Source of the DNA: JAFMJV01 sp963814315
GTDB taxonomy: Bacteria > Chloroflexota > Limnocylindria > Limnocylindrales > CSP1-4
Assembly (NCBI GenBank): GCA_963814315.1
Contig: CAWFCG010000001.1
Coordinates: forward strand, 620,001-684,000
DNA length: 64,000 nt
Direction: 5' to 3'
Within the stretch, counting starts at the first letter, position 1, and each line of letters begins with the position of its first letter. The position numbers were made by a program, and so were the translations under genes. Of the stretch, positions 1 through 7,258 are shown piece by piece. The notes beneath the pieces are model-generated. The model had not been told where the DNA came from. It did no database searches and saw only the letters and a program-made list of their open reading frames with translations.

Positions 1-432
1 GTGCAAGATGGGGCCGACGGTGATGTCCGTCTCGACGTTCATCATGGCCAAGTCCTGACCATTGCGAGCGCTGCGTAGCGCGGCGCGAGCGCCGATCTCA
101 GGCACGCCGGTGGATTCCAGCATCACGTCGATGCTGCGCATGTCAGTGACGATGCGGTAGTCGGCGACGGCGACCACCTTCCCGGCCTCGACCGCTGCAT
201 CGGCTGCGGCGGCCGTCTCGGCCACCACGACCTCGTCCTCGATGAGACCGATGCGATAGGCATCACGAGCGCGCTCGATATCCAGGTCGGCGGTGACGAC
301 CACGCGCACACCTTGCATCTCGTGCGTGGTGGCGACCACGTCGGTACCCATCTGCCCGGCCCCGATGAGACCGATGCGGACGGGCTGCCCGGCAGCTTCC
401 CGCTGTCGCAGCTCAGTGTTGAGTCCGATCAT
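1..432 (-). CDS. DRL-like SAF-domain oxidoreductase (homoserine dehydrogenase-like), C-terminus beyond window
   Basis: Only the N-terminal 144 codons are present; the gene runs off the left edge. The protein opens with a Rossmann motif (RIGLIGAGQMG, residues about 19-29) and continues into VMLESTGVPEIGA and MMNVETDITVGP. These segments match, almost motif for motif, the complete protein at 4295-5578, so the two are paralogs. The family is the predicted homoserine dehydrogenases with a C-terminal SAF domain (COG4091). From memory, it includes the DXR-like (DXR-II/DRL) reductoisomerase of Brucella. The ATG at 432 overlaps the stop of the upstream dehydrogenase in an ATGA, so it is the last visible gene of the SorC operon and probably translationally coupled. 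The substrate is unknown; a sugar-acid or branched-sugar phosphate is inferred from the neighbours. Confidence 0.8.
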   Translation of the reverse strand, partial: MIGLNTELRQREAAGQPVRIGLIGAGQMGTDVVATTHEMQGVRVVVTADLDIERARDAYRIGLIEDEVVVAETAAAADAAVEAGKVVAVADYRIVTDMRSIDVMLESTGVPEIGARAALRSARNGQDLAMMNVETDITVGPILH

Positions 433-1490
433 GCCGGATCCGTGCCTTCCTGGCCGATCTCGACCATGACCTTGAGCGCCTCGCCGGCGGCGACGGTCCG
501 GAAGACCTCATCGGCCTGATCGAGGGAGAAGCGGTGGGTGATGATGGCATCGGGATCGACTTGGCCACGTTCGAGCAGTCTTAGCGCGCGGGCATGGAAG
601 TCGGGGTGATAGCTGAAGGAGCCGATGACGCGGATCTCGTCGTAGTGGATGCGATTGGCGTCCAGCGTCGTCATGGGCGCCGCCTTGGGCAGGCCGCCGA
701 AGAGGACCACGTTGCCGCGCTTGCGTACCGCCTCGACCGCCTGCTGGTGGGTGGCGGCCACGGGGTTGGCACAGATGGCGCTGTCGGCTCCGAGGCCGTC
801 CGTGAAGGCCTTGACCTCAGCCACGACGTCCTGGGTCATGGGATCGAGCACCAGCTCGGGCGCAAACGGCTCGGCCAGCTTCCGCCGCAGTTCGTTGGGT
901 TCGGACAGGATCACGCGGGCGCCGCGCAGGTGGGCGATGAGGGTGTGCAGACAGCCGATCGGGCCGGCGCCCATGACCAGCACGGTGTCACCCAGGGTGG
1001 TGCCGATGTCCTCGTGACAGGCCTGCACCGAACTCAGCGGCTCGCCCAGGGCGCCCTGCGCAAAGCTGAGCGACGAGGGCATCTTGTGGATGGTGCCGCC
1101 GGCCAGGGCGTGTGCCGTCAGGACGCAGTACTCGGCCAACCCGCCGTCGAAGCCGGGCGTGATGCCGATCATGGTCATGTCGTCGCAGAGGTTGTATTGG
1201 CCCACGCTGCAGTACCAGCATTCGAGGCAGTGGACGTCCGGCGCGACGGCGAGGTGCTCCCCCACCGTGTAGCCAGACACGTCGGAGCCGACCTCGACGA
1301 TCTCGCCGGCGAACTCGTGTCCGGGCACGGTGATGGGGCCGGCAGCCGGACCTTCACGCCAGCGCCGCAAGTCGGACCCGCAGACCCCACAGGCCCGGAC
1401 GGCGAGGAGGACGCCGTCGTTGGGGCACTGTGGGACGGGAACGTCGACCAGCTCGATCGTCTCGGGGGCGGTGAGGTGGGCGGCTTTCAC
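429..1490 (-). CDS. Zinc-dependent medium-chain alcohol/polyol dehydrogenase
   Basis: A 353-residue medium-chain dehydrogenase of the sorbitol/threonine dehydrogenase type. The catalytic zinc ligands are visible as C37 (GVCGSD) and H58-E59 (GHE). The structural zinc loop has C88, C91, C94 and C102. An NAD(P)-binding motif (VMGAGPIG) lies near residue 170. The expected reaction is NAD(P)-dependent oxidation of a secondary alcohol in a sugar, polyol or sugar acid. The gene overlaps the SIS gene upstream (ATGA at 1487-1490) and the oxidoreductase gene downstream, giving a compact operon sorC-SIS-dehydrogenase-DRL. Family assignment is secure; the exact substrate cannot be read from sequence. Confidence 0.88.
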   Translation of the reverse strand: MKAAHLTAPETIELVDVPVPQCPNDGVLLAVRACGVCGSDLRRWREGPAAGPITVPGHEFAGEIVEVGSDVSGYTVGEHLAVAPDVHCLECWYCSVGQYNLCDDMTMIGITPGFDGGLAEYCVLTAHALAGGTIHKMPSSLSFAQGALGEPLSSVQACHEDIGTTLGDTVLVMGAGPIGCLHTLIAHLRGARVILSEPNELRRKLAEPFAPELVLDPMTQDVVAEVKAFTDGLGADSAICANPVAATHQQAVEAVRKRGNVVLFGGLPKAAPMTTLDANRIHYDEIRVIGSFSYHPDFHARALRLLERGQVDPDAIITHRFSLDQADEVFRTVAAGEALKVMVEIGQEGTDPA

Positions 1491-2128
1491 TGGCTGTCGA
1501 TCTCCCTGATCTTGTGACCGACGGCACCACCCGGATGGGTCTCCCCGAAATCGGTGACGGAGTAGCCGCGCAGCTCAAGAAGCGCCACACAGATGGCATC
1601 GGTGAAGGCCGAGATGAAGAGCGAGCTGCCCGTGGCCACCATGCCGAAAGGGTCGATGCCGTCCGGCGCGGTCACCGGCAGGATGACGTCGGCCAGCCGA
1701 CCCAGGCTCGACGCGGGCTTCTCGGTGATGGCGACGACCACCGCTCCTCGCTTGCGGGCGATGCCAGCGAGGAAGACGACCTCGGTGGTCTCGCCGCCTT
1801 TGGATAGACCGATCCAGACGTCGTTGGCGGTCACGGCGCCGGCCGCCCCGTGCTGGCTGTCGCCAGGGTGCAGGAAGAGCGCCGGCGTCCCTACGCACGA
1901 CAGCAGATGGGCGAAGCGCAGCGCCACTGCGTGCGAGGTGCCGGAACCCGACACGAGGACGTGGCCGTGGCAGTCCAGCAGCATGCGAACGGCCTGGGCG
2001 AACGTGTCCGGCAAGTCGTTGGCCAGCGTCGCGGCGGCAGCGCTTTCACGGCGGATGGCCTCGGCCCCGAGCGCACGGAGCTGCTGATCGTCCATCAGCC
2101 GCTGATCGTCCAGCCGCTGCTCATCCAT
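1487..2128 (-). CDS. SIS-domain sugar-phosphate isomerase-like protein
   Basis: A 213-residue stand-alone SIS (sugar isomerase) domain. The phosphosugar-binding segment VSGSGTSHAVA lies near residue 60, the second phosphate loop SKGGETTE near residue 108, and a KdsD/GutQ-like ending HPGGAVGHKI near the C-terminus. It lacks the CBS pair of arabinose-5-phosphate isomerases, so it is closer in size to 6-phospho-3-hexuloisomerases. It probably isomerises or binds a phosphorylated ketose made in this pathway. The start overlaps the end of the SorC gene by 8 bases. The N-terminus has a short low-complexity repeat (DEQRLDDQRLMDDQQL); the methionine at 2095 is an alternative start. Confidence 0.82.
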   Translation of the reverse strand: MDEQRLDDQRLMDDQQLRALGAEAIRRESAAAATLANDLPDTFAQAVRMLLDCHGHVLVSGSGTSHAVALRFAHLLSCVGTPALFLHPGDSQHGAAGAVTANDVWIGLSKGGETTEVVFLAGIARKRGAVVVAITEKPASSLGRLADVILPVTAPDGIDPFGMVATGSSLFISAFTDAICVALLELRGYSVTDFGETHPGGAVGHKIREIDSQ

Positions 2129-3095
2129 CGGACGCCTCCAGGAGTGTCTCAGCCGTCACCGAGTCGGTGATGAGCACATTGATGAGGTGTCCGCGAAGCG
2201 CGGCGCGGATGGCGGCCTGCTTGTCCGGCCCGCCTGACACGCCCACGATCTTGGGCACCTGCTTGATCTGCTCCAGTGTCATGCCGATGATGCGGTCGTT
2301 GATCTCCGACTCGATGCACTCGCCCTCGGCGTCGTAGTAGCGCAGGGCGATGTCGCCGACCGCCCCCTTGTGCAGCAGGGCATCCAGCTCGGCACGCGTG
2401 ATGATGGAGCCGTCGCGCATCGTCACCGAGCCCAGCGTGGGGGCACCGATGCCGACGAAGGCGATGTCCAGATCGTCGAACGCTTCCACGGCTCGTTGGA
2501 CGTGGACGTCGGAGAGCAGCACCTCACGGGTACGCTGATCGGCCACGATGCCGGGCACCGGCAGCAGCGTCAGGCGACAGCCCAGCGATCGCGAGACGCT
2601 GCGGCACAGTTCCGTGGCGTGGACTTCCGAATCGGGCTGGCCAAGGCCACCGATCACCTGTACCACCTGGGCATTGGGGTAGCGCTGCGAGGTCAGTGCC
2701 GCGGCCATGTAGCGCAGCGTGTCACCCCAACACATGCCGATGGTGCTGCGGGGAGACATGGCGCGCAGTAGGTAGCCCGCGGCGGCGCTGCCGACGGCTC
2801 GGCTGACCTGCGCCTGTGTGTCCCCTGACTGCGCTTCGACCACGAGGGCCTCCTGCAGCCCGAAGCGCTCCTCAAGCGCGCTCTCGAGGTCGAGGAAGAG
2901 ATCCTCCGGCGCGACCACGTTGATCTGCACCACACCCGTCTCGCGCGCCTGTGCCATCAGCCGGGACACCTTCGAACGAGACAGCCCCAAGCGTGCCGTG
3001 ATGGCATCCTGGTTCAGGCCGTCCTCGTAGTAGAACCTGCTGACCTTTACCAGCAAGCGAAGCTCCTCGTTCGAAGGGTGGCTGGCTATCGCCAT
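2121..3095 (-). CDS. SorC/DeoR-type sugar-responsive transcriptional regulator
   Basis: An N-terminal helix-turn-helix (about residues 10-50, with GLNQDAITARLGLSRSKVSR) is followed by a large C-terminal sugar-binding domain typical of SorC regulators (family size 310-340 residues). Effectors in this family are usually phosphorylated sugars. I chose ATG 3095 (324 residues); a GTG at 3131 would add 12 residues, but that extension lies inside a palindrome (3111-3128) that looks like an operator. A purine-rich AGGAG lies 13 bases before ATG 3095. It is the first gene of the SorC-SIS-dehydrogenase-DRL operon. It probably also controls the FGGY kinase operon, whose promoter carries the same palindrome. 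Confidence 0.85.
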   Translation of the reverse strand: MAIASHPSNEELRLLVKVSRFYYEDGLNQDAITARLGLSRSKVSRLMAQARETGVVQINVVAPEDLFLDLESALEERFGLQEALVVEAQSGDTQAQVSRAVGSAAAGYLLRAMSPRSTIGMCWGDTLRYMAAALTSQRYPNAQVVQVIGGLGQPDSEVHATELCRSVSRSLGCRLTLLPVPGIVADQRTREVLLSDVHVQRAVEAFDDLDIAFVGIGAPTLGSVTMRDGSIITRAELDALLHKGAVGDIALRYYDAEGECIESEINDRIIGMTLEQIKQVPKIVGVSGGPDKQAAIRAALRGHLINVLITDSVTAETLLEASDG

Positions 3096-3110
3096 GAAAG
3101 AATTCCCACT

Positions 3111-3128
3111 CCTGAGAATTATTTCAGG
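3111..3128. promoter_or_regulatory. Probable SorC operator (autoregulatory)
   Basis: An 18-base imperfect palindrome, CCTGAGAATTATTTCAGG, sits 16 bases upstream of the preferred SorC start. Its left half TGAGAAT is the same half-site found twice in front of the FGGY kinase operon (7173-7204). That both operons of the locus carry the motif is what the sequence shows; binding by the SorC protein is inferred. Confidence 0.55.
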
Positions 3129-3131
3129 CAC

Positions 3132-3762
3132 CGTAGCATGGTCACCAGGCGGTCGTCAACCATAAGGGGCAATCGAATGCATCGGTCCGCTGCACAGCGC
3201 GACCCGCCGGGCGGGTGATCCGACAGTCGTTCGCCATCCATCTGGGCCTGGCCGGCAGTCCTATCCACATGGCGGGTGAAACAGCGATGATCCAACGCCA
3301 TCCGCGCGCTCGCTACGTTCGTTCACCCGCCCCGCGGGGCGATCGACCGAATCTGGGTGCCTGAAGGCGACCTGCTCCGTCACTTCACCCGTCCGGTGGG
3401 TCAGACCGACCACCGCAGCCATAGCGTCAAGGGCTCAGTCGCGACACCCTCAGCGTGGATGCGTGGGCGCGACATCCCTTGGGCGCGATGACGCGATTGG
3501 CATGGATGAAGCAGTCACGCCACAGCTGGTGGTTCCCGTGCATCGGGAGAGCCTGACCCGTGATGCCATCAGAAGGCCACCTATTCCCGCACGGCGGGAG
3601 AAGACGGCAGCGGTTGACGTTCTGCGGGAAACATCGGCAGGTTCGAGGTCCCACCGGTCGTGTTGGCCCGCTGAACGGGAACCTCGGGACGTCGCGGGAC
3701 CATGGCGCATCGCTGCGCCAGTGCCACGGCTTGCCACTCGGGCGGTCGACTCGTTGGGGGCG
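3132..3762. other. 631-base non-coding stretch with repeated GGCGGGTGA motif and hairpins
   Basis: No recognisable gene. The 9-mer GGCGGGTGA occurs at 3210-3218 and 3271-3279, and inverted (TCACCCGCC) at 3323-3331, with a further TCACCCG at 3385-3391. Perfect palindromes or hairpins lie at 3202-3216 (7-base arms), 3328-3341 (14 bases), 3585-3599 and 3703-3720. It separates the VOC gene from the SorC gene, both on the minus strand. Short reading frames here resemble nothing known. Confidence 0.5.
3703..3720 (-). terminator. Hairpin after the kinase-DRL-VOC operon
   Basis: A perfect 7-base stem TGGCGCA/TGCGCCA with a TCGC loop lies about 43 bases past the VOC stop codon. There is no U-tract, so it is a candidate terminator or 3' stabiliser only. 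Confidence 0.35.
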
Positions 3763-4284
3763 CTACTCCTCGGGCGGGTAGACCTTCTCCGGCGGATTGC
3801 GGCGCGCGGGACGGCAGATCAGCTCGTAGGTGACGCCGTACGCTTCCTGTGTATCGAGATAGGCGTAGTGGCCGTCGCCATCGGGACCGAAACCGGAGCC
3901 GTCCATGATCATGCGGAAACCGGCAGCCTCAGCCTGCGCCAGGGCCACATCCATATCGTCCACTAGCACGCCAAGATGCTGCACGCCGAACCCATGCGCC
4001 GCGACGAAGTCAGCGTAGACCGTCGGCCCCTCGACCATCTCGATGAGCTCGACGCGCATCGGCCCGAAGTAAGACAGCGCCACCCGCATCTTGTACTCGC
4101 AGGGCTGACCGTAGTAAGACATCTTCTTCACCAGCGGCTTGCCATAGGTGTAGAAGTGCCAAGGCCCCACGCCGAACATCTGGTGGTACATCTCCACGGT
4201 GCGGTCGAGATCCTGCACTACGAAGGCGATCTGGGCGATGCCGTTGTCAAGGAACGGCAGCCTCTGCGGGTGTTGCTCGCTCAT
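3763..4284 (-). CDS. VOC (glyoxalase/bleomycin-resistance fold) family protein
   Basis: A 173-residue protein with two beta-alpha-beta-beta-beta halves. The first begins GIAQIAFVVQDLDRTVEMY, the second FGVQHLGVLVDDMDVALAQA, and it ends near AYGVTYELICRP. This architecture is typical of methylmalonyl-CoA epimerase-like and lactoylglutathione lyase-like enzymes that hold a divalent metal. In the first half a glutamine replaces the usual metal-binding histidine, so ligation may differ. I chose ATG 4284, preceded by GGGGG and 10 bases after the upstream stop; reading further upstream only runs into the preceding gene. It is the last gene of the kinase-DRL-VOC operon, so an epimerase or isomerase role on the same intermediate is a reasonable inference. 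Confidence 0.75.
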   Translation of the reverse strand: MSEQHPQRLPFLDNGIAQIAFVVQDLDRTVEMYHQMFGVGPWHFYTYGKPLVKKMSYYGQPCEYKMRVALSYFGPMRVELIEMVEGPTVYADFVAAHGFGVQHLGVLVDDMDVALAQAEAAGFRMIMDGSGFGPDGDGHYAYLDTQEAYGVTYELICRPARRNPPEKVYPPEE

Positions 4285-4294
4285 CCCGACCCCC

Positions 4295-5578
4295 TTATCC
4301 ATAGAGGGCGTCCTGCAGCCGGCGCAGCCGTGCCACGAACGTCGTCTCATCGACGGCCACATCGTCCTCGGTGATGATCGAGCCGGCAGTGATGGCCCGC
4401 TTGGCGACCGCTCCCGCACCGATGCCGATGGGCACCGCTCGCATCGCGCGAGCCTCTGCGTATGTCATGATCAACCCGTACCAATCAGGCCCGCCGATAC
4501 CCTCCAGCACGGCCCCACCCTCGATAGCGCGCTTGGCCGTGCACACCACCTCGGCGTGCATCTGTTCGGCAGCCACGGTGACCTCGCCCAGCAGCACCGC
4601 CTCCGCCACCGACTGTGGCGTCTCCAGATCGCAGAGATGGTACGGCCGCAGGTGCAGGTAGTAGGGCCCTTCAGCGTGGGTGATGAACTTCATCTCCTTG
4701 CGGATGCGGGCATCGTACGAGCGCACGATGGCGAACACGCCTGGCGCGATGGCTCCGGTCGAGTAGTCCACGCAACCGGCGCGTGACAGGATGCCGCCGT
4801 CAGCCTGCGGGATGAACGTGCTGACCAGGTCATCGACCTCCACCTTGGGACCATGCATGCCGGGAACATCGGGCAGCAGGCCCGTGGCGTTGGACACCGC
4901 CGCCATCTCCACCATCGTCTTGGTGCCATCCTTGAAGGCCGAGAGCATCTTGGGGTTCATGCCCTTGCTGGCAGCCTCTGCCACGCAGGCATCGGGCGTG
5001 GCGGCAAGATCGATGACGTTGTTCTTGCCCTTGCCCAGGCTGACCACCTCGAAGCCCATCAGGATGGCCTGCTCGTGAAGCATCTTGAGCACACCCGGCT
5101 CATCGCCCGACGCCACGGTGTAGACCGTACCCATCTTTCGAGCCAGCCGGTCCAGGTAGACCCCGATGGTGATGTCCGTCTCCACGTTCATCATCACCAC
5201 GGGCTTCCGGTTCATGATGGCGTCGTGGGCTACGCGCGCACCCACATCGGGCACCCCGGTAACCTCCACGATGCACTCCAGGCCCTCCATCTGCGGCATC
5301 GACAGCGCATCGGGCGTGACTACCGCGGCCCCGGTCCGGATGCCGTCCTCCGCCTCGGCGAGACCTTCGGCCACCAGCACATCACCCGAGCGGCCCATCT
5401 CACCGTAGGTAGCGACACCACGGGCGACGTCCAGATCGGCGATGGCCGCGACACGCATGCCCTCGATGTTGTTGATGGCATGGGCTAGGCCGGATCCCAT
5501 CTGCCCGCAGCCGACGATGCCGATGCGGATAGGGTCGTTCGCGGCGACCCGCTGCCTGAGCTTGCTGACCAGCTCCAT
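4295..5578 (-). CDS. DRL-like (DXR-II family) oxidoreductase with C-terminal SAF domain
   Basis: A complete 427-residue protein. The N-terminal Rossmann motif is RIGIVGCGQMGSGLAHA (residues about 18-34). The middle resembles homoserine dehydrogenases (VTGVPDVGARVAHDAI, VMMNVETDITIG, GDEPGVLKMLHEQ). The last 55 residues form a SAF-type domain (AVAKRAITAGSIITEDDVAV). COG4091 proteins of this size are mostly annotated as predicted homoserine dehydrogenases; from memory, the DXR-like reductoisomerase (DRL) of Brucella belongs here. It lies between an FGGY kinase and a VOC protein and has a paralog at 1-432. This is a catabolic setting, so oxidation or rearrangement of a phosphorylated C4-C6 sugar is more likely than threonine synthesis. 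AGGAG stands 7 bases before the ATG. Confidence 0.78.
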   Translation of the reverse strand: MELVSKLRQRVAANDPIRIGIVGCGQMGSGLAHAINNIEGMRVAAIADLDVARGVATYGEMGRSGDVLVAEGLAEAEDGIRTGAAVVTPDALSMPQMEGLECIVEVTGVPDVGARVAHDAIMNRKPVVMMNVETDITIGVYLDRLARKMGTVYTVASGDEPGVLKMLHEQAILMGFEVVSLGKGKNNVIDLAATPDACVAEAASKGMNPKMLSAFKDGTKTMVEMAAVSNATGLLPDVPGMHGPKVEVDDLVSTFIPQADGGILSRAGCVDYSTGAIAPGVFAIVRSYDARIRKEMKFITHAEGPYYLHLRPYHLCDLETPQSVAEAVLLGEVTVAAEQMHAEVVCTAKRAIEGGAVLEGIGGPDWYGLIMTYAEARAMRAVPIGIGAGAVAKRAITAGSIITEDDVAVDETTFVARLRRLQDALYG

Positions 5579-5599
5579 GTGTGGCTCCTGTCTGTCGCG

Positions 5600-7150
5600 C
5601 TACTGCGACCGGATACGGGCGAGCTCGACGAAGTCTCCGCGAAGGTCCTGATAGACCTGCTTGAAGAGCGCGAACCGTTCCATGTAGTCGGCATGGGCCG
5701 CAGGGTCGGGCTCCATGGGATCGATGGTGGTGGCCCAACCCCTGGCCACGGAGAAGTCCTTGAAGATGCCGGTAGCGACGCCGGCCAGGATGGCATCGCC
5801 GTAGGGCGCTCCTGTGCGTCGTTCCAGCAACACGGTACCGACGTCGAAGACATCGGTGATGATGCGCCGCCACAAGTTCGACTTGGCGCCACCCTCGTTG
5901 AGCACCAGCGGGTAGTTGACGCGGAGTCCCGCCGCACCGAGCGTCTCGAATGAGTGATACAGGGCGAAGGCGACCCCTTCCATGGCCGCGCGCACGACAT
6001 GCCCCTTGGTGTGGTTGAGCGAGAGGCCGAAGAGCACGCCGCGAGCGTTGACGTCCCAGATGGGCGTGCGCTCGCCCATCAGGTAGGGCAGGAAGAACAG
6101 GCTGTCCGCACCTCTTGGCACAGCGGCTGCTTGTGCATTGAGCTCGTCGTAAACGTCCGGCCCACCGGCCTTCTCGCGCTCGACCTCCAGGGCTGAGAAC
6201 TGGTCGCGTAGGTAGCGCAGGGTCCCGCCGCCAGTGGTCGTGGTCGGCACCGTGATGTATGTCGTCTCCGAATCCACGGTGTAGGGGAAGTTGATCGACG
6301 CGGCGCCCGATTCGCTGAACAGGAACTCGCGCGAGCGGTGGATGATGCCGAAGTTGCCGGCCGTGCCCAGGTTCATCTGGATGTCACCGGGCTCGATTGC
6401 ACCGCCCTGCATCCAACCAGCATTGCAGTCCACCTGGCCACCGGCTACCGGCGTGCCCGCAGCCAGCCCACACTCGGCCGCAGCCGCCGAGGAGATCTCA
6501 CCGATGATGTCCTCGCAGCGACACAGTTCGGGCATCAGCGCCGGATCCACGCCCATGGCCTCGAGCAGGGCGGTATCGAAGCGCCGTTCCAGGATGTCGT
6601 AGGCGCCATAGAACGGGCCGGCCGAATAGTGCGCCGTCGATGTCCCCGTCAGCTTGAAGTTGATGAAGCCGTCGATGGTCAGGACCTTGGCGATGGTGCG
6701 GTAGCGCTCGGGATGGTTGGTGCGCTCCCAGAGCACGTTCATCAGTACGGGGTGGTCTTCGAGCCGGTTGGCGGTGATGCCGAAGATGCGCTCCGCGCCG
6801 ATGTGCTCGCTGACCCAGGTCACCTCAGCCGTGGCGCGGCGATCCATCAGGTTGTAGGCCCGAGGGAGCGGCTCACCGTCACGATTGACTAGGACGACCG
6901 AGGGGAGCGCGGAGGAGGCGGCCACGCCCCGGATCTCGGCCGGGTCCACGCCGGTCTCGGCGAGGACCTTGCGGGTCATGCGGCAGAAGGCGTCCCAATA
7001 GCGGGGCGCGTCATGTTCCGACCATCCGGGATGGTCGGTGTAGATGGGGTATTCCTCATAGGCATAGCCGACCTGCTCCCCGTCGGAGTCGATGAGCACG
7101 ACCTTTGCCCCGCCAGTGCCATAGTCGGCACCCAGGAGGTAGTCAGTCAA
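5600..7150 (-). CDS. FGGY-family carbohydrate kinase (xylulokinase-like)
   Basis: A 516-residue two-domain sugar kinase of normal family length. The N-terminal phosphate loop is GADYGTGGAK (residues 7-16). Around residue 260 comes AGGQVDCNAGWM, then the FGGY signature region YLMGERTPIWDVNARG near residue 365 and the ATP-binding LNEGGAKSNLWRRI near 430. It should phosphorylate a ketose or polyol, closest in style to xylulokinases. Translation starts at TTG 7150. It is the first gene of the kinase-DRL-VOC operon, whose promoter and two palindromic operators lie just upstream (7173-7237). The true substrate is unknown, and no transporter for it is encoded in this window. Confidence 0.87.
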   Translation of the reverse strand: MTDYLLGADYGTGGAKVVLIDSDGEQVGYAYEEYPIYTDHPGWSEHDAPRYWDAFCRMTRKVLAETGVDPAEIRGVAASSALPSVVLVNRDGEPLPRAYNLMDRRATAEVTWVSEHIGAERIFGITANRLEDHPVLMNVLWERTNHPERYRTIAKVLTIDGFINFKLTGTSTAHYSAGPFYGAYDILERRFDTALLEAMGVDPALMPELCRCEDIIGEISSAAAAECGLAAGTPVAGGQVDCNAGWMQGGAIEPGDIQMNLGTAGNFGIIHRSREFLFSESGAASINFPYTVDSETTYITVPTTTTGGGTLRYLRDQFSALEVEREKAGGPDVYDELNAQAAAVPRGADSLFFLPYLMGERTPIWDVNARGVLFGLSLNHTKGHVVRAAMEGVAFALYHSFETLGAAGLRVNYPLVLNEGGAKSNLWRRIITDVFDVGTVLLERRTGAPYGDAILAGVATGIFKDFSVARGWATTIDPMEPDPAAHADYMERFALFKQVYQDLRGDFVELARIRSQ

Positions 7151-7172
7151 GGTTCGTTTCCGTCGCCATGTG

Positions 7173-7204
7173 TGAGAATTCTCTCGCTTCTGAGAATATT
7201 CTCA
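7173..7204. promoter_or_regulatory. Tandem palindromic operators upstream of the FGGY kinase
   Basis: Two near-identical palindromes stand 18 bases apart: TGAGAATTCTCT at 7173-7184 and TGAGAATATTCTCA (perfect, 14 bases) at 7191-7204. The second covers the expected transcription start of the promoter at 7209-7237. A related palindrome precedes the SorC gene (3111-3128). The arrangement is typical of repressor sites; the SorC protein is the obvious candidate. Confidence 0.68.
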
Positions 7205-7208
7205 ATTC

Positions 7209-7237
7209 AACCTAGCAGGCTGCGACTCGCGAGTCAA
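7209..7237 (-). promoter_or_regulatory. Probable sigma-70-type promoter of the kinase operon
   Basis: On the minus strand TTGACT (7237-7232) is followed after 17 bases by TAGGTT (7214-7209). Spacing and the -35 element are close to consensus; the -10 is weaker. Transcription would start near 7202, inside the palindrome at 7191-7204. Confidence 0.5.
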
Positions 7238-7258
7238 ATCCTGATCAGCCGCTTGGGG

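Noticed and set aside
594..1517. Long plus-strand open frame (307 residues) opposite the zinc dehydrogenase
   Set aside because: It is the antisense shadow of a conserved enzyme in GC-rich DNA; no ribosome site or domain.
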